Part shown: positions 50,001 through 61,600 of the stretch, in pieces | How the letters are laid out: every line of letters begins with the position of its first letter | Numbering within the stretch: position 1 is the first letter of the stretch | Source of the DNA: Actinostola sp. cb2023 | Lineage: Eukaryota; Cnidaria; Anthozoa; Actiniaria; Actinostolidae | Length of the DNA stretch: 64,000 bases | Direction of reading: 5' to 3' | Assembly: GCA_033675265.1 (NCBI GenBank) | Contig: JAUJYZ010000911.1 | Span: 178,586 to 242,585 of the forward strand | Notes under the pieces: generated by a model | Told to the model about the DNA's origin: nothing | Databases searched by the model: none | The model's input: the letters and a program-made list of their open reading frames with translations, nothing else | Translations under genes and position numbers: made by a program

Positions 50001-53000
50001 AATCACCAGACACCAATCACCAGACGTCAATCACCATCACTATATTTCGGTTATCTTTTTGAAAAGGGATGCCATAGCAGGGTTTTTTCCTCATCCGTAT
50101 TACATATTACCTTGTTTATCTCTGGGTTAAATACCGTTAGACAGGTTGGTAATTGTTTAACGTCTAGATTCTTACGCATTTTAGAAACTGCTCCAGAGCC
50201 AGCAAAACCGTTAGAATTCGAAGACGTATGGATCGCATCTGAGGTCGAACCCCTTCAAGTAGACTTTGATATTCTAGGTAAGTATTTCTTGATATTGTTT
50301 TCACCTCCTCCGCACCGTCGTCAAAAAACCCTAACCACAGGTAATCCACTCGTCGTAGAGACCCATTTACGTGGATATAGCGCCCTAGCCGAGGCTGGAA
50401 TTGTTGTTTGGTACGGTATGGCTGTCGTAAATACTAATGTTTCATTGTTTCGTAAGATAAACGACCAACAAACGATCTACTAAAAAGTGCTCTCAGCAAC
50501 GTTGCGATCGGTAGAGGTAAGGAATTGACATCTTAAGGTGACTCGATGGGGTTTTTGAATCACGATACCTCTCTACTTTAAGCCGCTAGCACACTACTGG
50601 AAACAATCTCAAAGTAAAGCGACTGTTACAGCTGTGCTTGTGAAAGATGAAAGTTTGAGATGAGGTAAGTTTTATGGACATCGGGGTTACCATAGCAACG
50701 TGGTGACGCCATCACCCTTTTTATTTAAAGCGTAGTTTCTTGCCTTCGAGGCAACTTTGGGGAAAACCCTTCTCAGTATGCATTGCTGACATGATTGCCT
50801 TAAGATCGACGAAGTCTAAAGAAATTCTAAGAGAGCGTTTTCGAGAAATTTTAAGATGATTTTTTAGGTACAAAAATACAGCCAAAACAAAACAATTGAA
50901 TCAGTTTGTCACTATCCGCGCATTTAAGATGCAATGTAACGCATTTTGCACTTACATCATTCCTGTGCCATTGAACATACTTCTGCGAAGAATTAAAGGA
51001 GATCGCTAAATATGATTTCGAGAAAACCGCCTCAAAGTAAATGTGTCTTTTTGTCATTTTTGTGAAATTATTCTCTGTGACTACTAAAGTGGCCACGAAA
51101 TGAAATCCGATTGATGAATGTTTTTTAAATTTACTCTTTAAAGAGATTTATTAATATCCAACACCGTCATCAAGTTTCAAGTTTATTGAAAACTTATAAC
51201 GCTGTCAGTTTTTAATCTCAATTCGGGAAGTATCGGCAACGATTTTCTTTCTACTGGCTTGTTTATCTTATTATGCATCCCCATTGTCTTGAGTTTCCAT
51301 ACTCTTGTGAATTCCAGCACACTATGAATTAATAGAACGCCTGATTGCTTTCCGAAGATGGTTCCGAAATATTCTAATCTGACTAGCCAACAGTACAATA
51401 TAACAACGAACGACTGGTGAACACTTGTCACACTGTCGTTCATTTTCAGTCCTTTTCTGTTTTTCTAACTCCCGGTTTCTGTTAATCACAGAGGCTTTTC
51501 TTTTGCGGTCGTTCGAAACGCGAACCATGGTCACATTACGGCTAGAACGACAGTGTGACAAGTGTTCACCAGTCGTTCATTGTTATATTGTATTGTTGGC
51601 TAGTCAGATTAGAATATTTCGGAACCATCTTCGGAAAGCAATCAGGCGTTCTATTAATTCATAGTGTGCTGGAATTCACAAGAGTATGGAAACTCAAGAC
51701 AATGGGATGCATAATAAGATAAACAAGCCAGTAGAAAGAAAATCGTTGCCGATACTTCCCGAATTGAGATTAAAAACTGACAGCGTTATAAGTTTTCAAT
51801 AAACTTGAAACTTGGTGACGGTGTTGGATATTAATAAATCTCTTTAAAGAGTAAATTTAAAAAACATTCATCAATCGGATTTCATTTCGTGGCCACTTTA
51901 GTAGTCACAGAGAATAATTTCACAAAAATGACAAAAAGACACATTTACTTTGAGGCGGTTTTCTCGAAATCATATTTAGCGATCTCCTTTAATTCTTCGC
52001 AGAAGTATGTTCAATGGCACAGGAATGATGTAAGTGCAAAATGCGTTACATTGCATCTTAAATGCGCGGATAGTGACAAACTGATTCAATTGTTTTGTTT
52101 TGGCTGTATTTTTGTACCTAAAAAAATCATCTTAAAATTTCTCGAAAACGCTCTCTTAGAATTTCTTTAGACTTCGTCGATCTTAAGGCAATCATGTCAG
52201 CAATGCATACTGAGAAGGGTTTTCCCCAAAGTTGCCTCGAAGGCAAGAAACTACGCTTTAAATAAAAAGGGTGATGGCGTCACCACGTTGCTATGGTAAC
52301 CCCGATGTCCATAAAACTTACCTCATCTCAAACTTTCATCTTTCACAAGCACAGCTGTAACAGTCGCTTTACTTTGAGATTGTTTCCAGTAGTGTGCTAG
52401 CGGCTTAAAGTGGAGAGGTATCGTGACTCAAAAACCCCATCGAGTCACCTTAAGATTACCCTGTAAAACTAAATATTCAAATGACAACAAACTTTCCTAT
52501 CAAACTCAGACTTGTAACTTGAAGTGCTGGGCTTTTTTTTTACGCAATCTTCGATACGGTAACATGTTGCCTATTTTTGAATGGCTTCTACTAAGCTGAA
52601 ATAGTTATTAGTTATTATGTTTGCTAGTGCTTCTTCCAGTTTATATCTCTATGTTTCAACACTACATTTGAAACTAGACATTTATTTTCTTTAAGTCAAC
52701 CAGCTCAGTCGTAAACCATCCGATTTGTAATCGGATGGTTATGGGTCATGGATGATCATAGATCTAGCCAAGCTGAATAATTGTCATTTCAAATACGGTA
52801 TGTTATTTCATCGCATTGTTTTGTGTGTGTGTATTTTAGATGATGATGATGATGATGATGACATTGATGCTGCTCGGTTGATGTCTTTACCTGTATTGTT
52901 GCGTCGCTCTGTTACAGCACCACTGATGGCTCAGTAAGTTTTAACAAATATAGCTTATAGTAGTATCAACAATTTAGAGACGTATGGTGGGACATCCCCC

Positions 53001-55589
53001 AGATATATATACTTTGCCCGTCCTCATTTTGCGAAATAATGTATTTCATGGTGTCCGACACCGTTAGGATCTTAGACTTTGATAGTGAGGATGATAGTGG
53101 TGATTGTGATGTGGAAGATCAGGACCATAGTAATGATTGCGATGGTGATGTGGAAGATCAGGACCATGATGAGCTGAGGAAGTAGGTGGCGCTGATGATG
53201 ATGTTGATGGTGATGTAGAAGACCAGGACCGTGCGCGATAATGATATATGTGGCGCTGATGGTGATGACAGTAATGACGGTTATGGTGATATGGAAGATC
53301 ACGACCATGAAGAGGAAGTAGGTGGCGCTGATGATGATAGTGATGATGGTGATGTAGAAGACCAGGACCGTGCGTGATAATGATATATGTGGCGCTGATG
53401 GTGATGACAGTAATGACGGTTATGGTGATATGGAAGATCACGACCATGATCAAGAGGAAGTAGGTGGCGCTGATGATGATAGTGATGATGGTGATGTAGA
53501 AGACCAGGACCGTGCGTGATAATGATATATGTGGCGCTGATGGTGATGACAGTAATGACGGTTATGGTGATATGGAAGATCACGACCATGATCAAGAGGA
53601 AGTAGGTGGCGCTGATGATGATAGTGATGATGGTGATGTAGAAGACCAGGACCGTGCGTGATAATGATATATGTGGCGCTGATGGTGATGACAGTAATGA
53701 CGGTTATGGTGATATGGAAGTTCACGACCATGATCAAGAGGAAGTAGGTGGCGCTGATGATGATAGTGATGATGGTGATGTAGAAGACCAGGACCGTGCG
53801 TGATAATGATATATGTGGCGCTGATGGTGATGACAGTAATGACGGTTATGGTGATATGGAAGATCACGACCATGAAGAGGACGTAGGTGGCGCTGATGAT
53901 GATAGTGATGATGGTGATGTAGAAGATCAGGACCGTGCGTGATAATGATATATGTGGCGCTGATGGTGATGACAGTAATGACGGTTATGGTGATATGGAA
54001 TATCACGACCATGAAGAGGACGTAGGTGGCGCTGATGATGATAGTGATGATGGTGATGTAGAAGACCAGGACCGTGCGTGATAATGATATATGTGGCGCT
54101 GATGGTGATGACAGTAATGACGGTTATGGTGATATGGAAGATCACGACCATGAAGAGGAAGTAGGTGGCGCTGATGACGATAGTGATGATGGTGATGTAG
54201 AAGACCAGGACCGTGCGTGATAATGATATATGTGGCGCTGATGGTGATGACAGTAATGACGGTTATGGTGATATGGAAGATCACGACCATGAAGAGGACG
54301 TAGGTGGCGCTGATGATGATAGTGATGATGGTGATGTAGAAGATCAGGACCGTGCGTGATAATGATATATGTGGCGCTGATGGTGATGACAGTAATGACG
54401 GTTATGGTGATATGGAAGATCACGACCATGAAGAGGACGTAGGTGGCGCTGATGATGATAGTGATGATGGTGATGTAGAAGACCAGGACCGTGCGTGATA
54501 ATGATATATGTGGCGCTGATGGTGATGACAGTAATGACGGTTATGGTGATATGGAAGATCACGACCATGAAGAGGAAGTAGGTGGTGCTGATGATGATAG
54601 TGATGATGGTGATGTAGAAGACCAGGACCGTGCGTGATAATGATATATGTGGCGCTGATGGTGATGACAGTAATGACGGTTATGGTGATATGGAAGATCA
54701 CGACCATGAAGAGGACGTAGGTGGCGCTGATGATGATAGTGATGATGGTGATGTAGAAGATCAGGACCGTGCGTGATAATGATATATGTGGCGCTGATGG
54801 TGATGACAGTAATGACGGTTATGGTGATATGGAAGATCACGACCATGATCAAGAGGAAGTAGGTGGCGCTGATGATGATAGTCATGATGATGATGTAGAA
54901 GATCAGGACCATGCATGGTGAGGATGTACAGTCGTATGTGGCGCTGATGGTGATGATAGTAATGATTGTGATGTGGAAGATCAGGACCATGATGAGGATG
55001 AAGGTGGTGCTGAAAAGTTGGTGACGTTGATGATGATGTGGAATATCAGGTCCATAATAGTAATGTCTATAGTAGATGATGGCGCCCACTATGATAATGA
55101 CGTTGGTAATAATGATTATGATGGTTGTCTATGGAATTATTCATGATGATAATAACCATGATGTCATTATAGGATTTCACTGGTCAATTCAATGGTAGTT
55201 GAATATTTCATGGATGACTTAAAGATATCGCGACATTTCGAGATCTTCAGGAAATTTCTGTTTATGGAAGATGGCGAGTTTGCCCTGTCGCTGTCTGATC
55301 AACTGTTCCAAAAGGTTAGTTCAATTATATTTCATTTCTAGTAACGTCGTTCTCCCTCCACCAACAAGTGGTCCATACCAATGGTAGTTACAATTACCCA
55401 AGGATTTGAGATCATGAAGAATCGAGATGAACACCTCTTTTGGAAGGCAATGAACTAAGCCAGAGCCAGAGTCACCCCTTTTTTACTTGGGCTTCCTGTG
55501 GAATGCCCAAGTCTAAGATTACAGACGGTTATTCTTTTTGGTCGTGGTGTTTCTACGCCAAATCTGCAAGGTCGCCATAGCGCATGCGC

Positions 55590-55620
<31 letters not shown>

Positions 55621-58600
55621 TGAGTATACAGAAGTTGTGGTCAGCAGCTTATCAACGAAATTCAAGATGGCAGACGTACGTAACGATAAATCAAATCACC
55701 AGCAGCATTCAAAATAGTCTAGCGGTTAAGGGAAGGCAATGTGCGTTTAATGATAAAAGCATGAAACTTTCCACGATTGTTAACCTATAGATACTTGACA
55801 ATTTTGGATATAGAGGCATCGCTGAAAATTCCTGGGAAAGGAATAAATGGAATTTAAAAAAATTGACCGAAAACTGCGGATTCAGCATTTTTATGTTTTT
55901 TATATAAATGCTGTTTTGCGAATAAGGTTCGGATAGGTGATACAAAATGACTCTATTATCTACTTTAGACAAAGTATATACGATTTGCAGTGATATTTGA
56001 ATAATATCTAGTAATTAAATATTAATTAATTAATAATATTATATCAAAATATCTCAAATAATGGGTAAACTTGGCGATTATAGACGTATTGTCTTCTATC
56101 TAACATAAAAAAAACATTTGTTTTCATGTTTACTGTAAAGAAACTATTCTAATTATATTGTTTTGGTACTTTTCTTCTATAAAACTAAATAATTTACGGA
56201 CTTGGAGTGAGTTCAGCTTTTTAGAGGCCTGGGTTCTAGTGTGCAAACTGTCATGGCGGCCTCCATGTAATCTGACGATTCTACGAACTTACAGAGCTTT
56301 TAGTGACGAAATTATCGAAGTTCTAAGGTAAGAATTGAAACTAAAAGTTGAACTTGTATATTAGAAGAGCTTCTGCGTCTTAATTGTCTTTTCACAAAGA
56401 GTAATTTCCGTTTTAGATCAATTGTCCTTATGGCAAAGTCACACAAACTGGTCAATCCTTGTGAAGTATCCAGCGAAAACGATTATTATGAAAAGAGAAT
56501 TGATTGGCAAATGTGTATACTCTGCAGAAAACCGTCCCTCGAACCTCTTGTTTGCCCAGCAAAATCAAAGCGAAAAGACACAGGGGCAGGTTACTTATCA
56601 CTGGCCTCAAATTTATCACAATTGCATGAATTACAAGCAAATCCCTTTAGCTTTGACATCAATGAACTTGACGATGGGAGCGGTATCACATCAACCCTGA
56701 CCAGTAATGAAGCTTGCTGGCACAAATCATGTCGAAACAAGATTAATAGTACAGAAGTTAAAAGGGCCGCTAAAAGAAAGGGAGAGAGTGAAGAAGTCAG
56801 TGACTCAGTAAAATCAGTGACTAAAACGAGACGTTTAACAGGAGACAAATCAATATTCAAGAGTCAGTGTTTTTTTTGTGACAAACCTGGTGGCAACCTT
56901 CACAGAGCATCAACCTTTGAGGTTGACACAAAGGTGAGAAAGTACGCCACAGAGCTCAATGACACTAGGCTGCTTACAAAATTAGCTGCAGGTGATATGG
57001 TGGCAACTGATGCTATATATCACACTAAGTGTATCGTTGCGTTTTATAATCGCGCCAGACGGAATTACAGTAAAGCTAATGAACAGCAGGAGAACTCTAG
57101 GTTACACGCCATCGCTTTTGCTGAATTTGTGTCATACATAGAGGAGTTCAGAGAAAACAAGCAAACATCTCCAGTATTTGCCATAGCAGATTTATGCAAA
57201 ATGTACTCCTCAATATTAGAAGACCTAGGGGCTGAACAGCACTCTAGAATCCATGCAACACGTCTTAAAGAGAAACTTGAAGCAGAATTGCCCGACCTGA
57301 TTTCTTATAAACAGAGTAATAATATACTTCTTGCGTTCAACCGAGATATGGGGGATGCTATATTGAAGGCTTGTGAGCATGACCATGATTCGGAGGCTTT
57401 ACTTCTCGCCAGAGCAGCACGCATCATAAGGAAAGACATTTTTGCTCACAATAATATATTATTTAATGGGTCCTTCGCAACCAATTGTCAAGAAAAGAGT
57501 ATCCCTCCCTCCCTTAAAGCTATAGTATCGATGATTCTCGATGGACCACAAATGAATAACGAATCAGTCGATAAAATATCAACTACTGCAGCAAGCTTAG
57601 CCATTTCGCAGCTAATAAGCTTTAACTCTGTCAAGAACAGGAAATCTACTAGCGAGGAGTCTCGGCCTGTTATGCGCCATAACAGGGAACGCGAGAACCC
57701 TGTTCCCCTGTACATAGGTTTGAAAATCCACGCAGAGACCAGAAGCAGAGCCCTTATAGACACATTGTTTCAGATGGGCCTTTCTATATCATACGATCGT
57801 GTGATGTCCATATCTACTGATGCTGCAAACAGCGTATGCTATCGTTTTGAACAGGACGGTTTAGTTTGCCCTCCAAAATTACGAGGGGATGTATTTACTA
57901 CCGCTGCCCTCGACAACATTGACCACAACCCCAGTGCAACTACAGCGAAAGACTCGTTCCATGGTACGGCAATATCAGTAGTGCAGCACCCAACCGCTGA
58001 CAACCATGGAACGGATCGCGGGGTCAATGTTATTAATGAAGATGCACCAAGACAGAAGACAGTGAGAGAACTACCAGATGCATACAGAAATGTACAGCCA
58101 GCTGTTCTGAAAACTAGCGATCTGGTTGTTCCCAAGTTAATAGGGCCTGTAATGCCCCCAGCACAAGGGCAAGATGCAATTTCCAGAAACATTGATTGGC
58201 TAGATAATGTTAAATTACTTTATGGAAAAGACGAACTCGACAATGAGGAATTCATGTCTTGGGCTGCTTTCCATGCTTCACTTAAACCTCCTCCAGAACA
58301 CCAGGTCGATATTGTCGCTCTTTTGCCGCTCTTTCTAGAGAACGCACACTCTGTCGCCATGATATTACATGGCATGAATGTTGTTAACGATATTGTACAA
58401 CATTTAAACCCCGGTCAGATACCAGTTATAGCAATGGATCACACCACTTTTTGCGATTGCAAAACAGATACAGTGGAACATGCCCAATACACATGGAGAG
58501 GATCGTTACGTGATCATGTTTGGTGGTTTGCATATAGAGATGGCAGCAATGAAAGGTATAGGAGAGTGGCTGAATGGCAGTGGCTGGGTGACTGCACTCG

Positions 58601-61600
58601 TTAACGCCGGAATAGCTAGTACTGGCACCGCAGAGTCATTTTTGAAAGTAAGCCATGTGGCGCGAACCAGGCATGCGCACGAGATTACAGCAGCAGCCAT
58701 GTATGTCTTGCAACAAACGGCATACGAAGAGTACAAAGCATCAGTCAAAGAGTCTGAGCAGCCCTTAGACTTCGCCCCATGGTGTGACAAGATGACATCG
58801 GATCAACCACAGTTCTGTTTCTGGTCACAGGTCTTGAAGTTAGAGCTATTAGTGCTCGAGATAGTAAGAACGATACGAGACGGTAACTTTGATCAGTATG
58901 TGCAATCAATTGCGCGTCTCATGCCTTGGATGTTTGCACTAGATCGCGTGAACTATGCACGTTGGCTGTCAGTTCACGTTCGAGACATGTCATCACTGTC
59001 ACTAACACATCCAAGTATTCATCAGAAGTTCATATCTGGCGCCTTTGTGGTTAACAAATCAACTCGCGTATTTTCTTCCATTGCTCTCGACCACGCACAC
59101 GAACAGGAGAACGCATCTATAAAGGGAGATGGAGGTGCAGTGGGGCTCACAGAGAATCCACAAGCTTTGCGACGTTGGATGATTGGCGGCCCCGAGCTCG
59201 CAAGAATGGTGAACGAGTATGAAGTCCAGTCCTTACTTAGAAGAAGGAGACAACAAAGCACCACGACCAAATGATCTCCGTTCAAAACACCTTCGTAAAG
59301 GAAGTTAAAGCTCTAATTGATGCAGTGGAAGAACTGGGAAATCCCTTCCGAGAAGACAGTGGTGGGTTACTCGTGCTGGATACAAAGGACATCATGCCCA
59401 AAGAAGTGGTTGATTCCGTGAAGAACATTGAAAAACTAGGCCATGATCAGTACACAACGTTTGTGAAAGAGAGGTTTGTAGACCAGAAGAAACCAATCAC
59501 TGATCCAATCAAGAGGAATAAACTTTGGATGTTTAGCCGACCACCAGCAAAAGCCCCTTCCAAAAAACAAGCTCAAGTTACAGCATTAAAAGAAGATTGT
59601 GTACTGTTTTCAAGGCTGTACATCGCATGCCAATCTCGGGAAGGTGACCTCCACGACTTTTTCAAACATGAAAACCAGCCCTGTCCACCATCATTATCGC
59701 AACAAGGACAACTTAGGCAAGGCAATAAAGCTGACCTGGTAAAGTGTCTTACAGGCACCACTGAAGTTGTCGAGTGTCCTCAAGTAGATGCGAAAGTTAT
59801 TGATGGTGCTGTAATTGTGCAGATGCTGAATCCGAAAACTGCATCTACATTCAGAGAGTACGTCGCAACTGTTTTCATACCGTATGTCATCTCGCAACTT
59901 CGATCAGCTCAACGAATAGATATTGCATGGGATACATATAAAGATGACAGCCTGAAGAGTGGTACAAGGGACAGAAGAGGTTCTGGAGCACGTCGCCGTG
60001 TGGCACTTTCGGTGAAAATCCCTCCTAACTGGAAGAGCTTTCTACGTGTCAACGAGAACAAGACAGAACTCTTCCGACTCCTCGCAGAAGAAGTCATAGA
60101 TATAGATGCACAAGGCAAAGAGGTGTACAGTACGTACGGTAACGAAGTCCTGAGCAACACTGCTAGAGCGGCATTGGATGGCCTTCAACCATGTAATCAC
60201 GAAGAAGCAGATTCTCGGATTTTTCTGCATGTCCATGATGCTGCCCTACAGCACCGTCGTATACTGATCAGATCAGTAGATACAGATGTGTTTGTTCTAG
60301 CAGTCGCCCAGATGCAGAGAATCCCCGACAAGGAACTTTGGCTTGCTTTTGGTACTGGGAAGCAGTTTAGGTATTTTCCCATACATGTTATTGCCCGATC
60401 GCTTGGTCCGCAGAGAAGCTTGGCTTTACCTGTTTTTCATGCACTGACAGGCTGTGATACCGTTTCATTCTTTGGAGGCAAAAGCAAGAAAAGCGCATGG
60501 GACACCTGGAATGCCTTTCCAGAAGTTACACGTTCGTTCTTGGAGATAGCGACTGCACCGGATGAGCTATCTAATAACTGTACACAGACCATTGAGCGAT
60601 TTGTGGTACTGTTGTATGATCGCGGCAGCCAGCTCAGTTCCGTTGACGATGCACGACAGCAGTTATTCTGCAAGCGTTCTCGCAGCCTTGATCGCATTCC
60701 CCCGACGTCTGCTGCTCTTAGGCAACACCTCCTGCGTGCTGCTTATCAAGGTGGCCATGTGTGGAGCCAGGTTCACGTAGCGCTACCTGAACTACCAAGT
60801 CCATCGGAGTGGGGATGGGAGAAGGACGAGTTTTGGAGACCTGTTTGGACGACCCTTCCTCAAGCGCAGCAAAGTTGCTACGAACTGATCCACTGTTCCT
60901 GCAAGAAGGCCTGCAGAGGGTTGTGCAAGTGTTCCAGATCCAGTTTGCAGTGTACAGCTTTGTGCGCCTGCGGTGGAAACTGCTTCAGCTAAGAGGTATA
61001 AAAAAATACAATTTTTCGTTGGGGGTTTGGGACCTTGTTTATAATAGCATAAAGGCTAAAATTTGTACATAATTCATTAAAGCTAAACACAGTACAATAA
61101 GGTTAACTCTAAATCAAAACACATTTTACATTGTGCATCATATTCATAACCAATAACTTGATTTTTTCAATTCATTTGAAGACGGATGTTACCTAAAATT
61201 ACGTCTTATAATCGCCAAGTTTACCCATTATTTGAGATATTTTGATATAATATTATTAATTAATTAATATTTAATTACTATATATTATTCAAATATCACT
61301 GCAAATCGTATATACTTTGTCTAAAGTAGATAATAGAGTCATTTTTTGTATCACCTATCCGACCCTTATCCGCAAAACAGCATTTATATAAAAAACATAA
61401 AAATGCTGAATCCGCAGTTTTCGGTCAATTTTTTAAAATTCCATTTATTCCTTTCCCAGGAATTTTCAGCGATGCCTCTATATCCAAAATTGTCAAGTAT
61501 CTATAGGTTAACAATCGTGGAAAGTTTCATGCTTTTATCATTAAACGCACAAATCGGTCAAATTTTCATCCTTAACTGCTAGACTAAAAAGGATTTTGCC

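Larger units (their letters stand above)
55715..61586 (+). mobile_element. 5.87 kb Academ-like DNA transposon
   Basis: Left end TAGTCTAGCGGTTAAG (55715) and right end CTTAACTGCTAGACTA (61571-61586) begin long, slightly diverged inverted repeats. Left arm reaches about 56087 and right about 61198, ending at ATAATCGCCAAGTTTACCCA (right) and its complement. AAAA directly flanks both ends (55711-55714, 61587-61590), a possible 4 bp target duplication, though low complexity makes this weak. It encodes a three-part transposase-like protein (56430-60992) with an XPG/FEN1-like nuclease and Cys-rich tail, the combination described for Academ (AcademX) elements. It lies in TUBGCP6 intron 22 in the sense orientation. 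Confidence 0.78.

Noticed and set aside
49932..50483. 183-codon plus-strand frame as a separate gene
   Set aside because: Only 50185-50277 is real coding sequence (TUBGCP6 exon 20); the rest starts in a short tandem repeat and runs through splice sites.
53064..55089. Stack of His-rich minus-strand frames
   Set aside because: They are shadows of the 139 bp minisatellite, each crossing unit boundaries; unit length is not a multiple of three.
59022..60697. Several 60-90 codon minus-strand frames opposite the transposase
   Set aside because: They mirror the coding strand's codon bias and have no features of their own.
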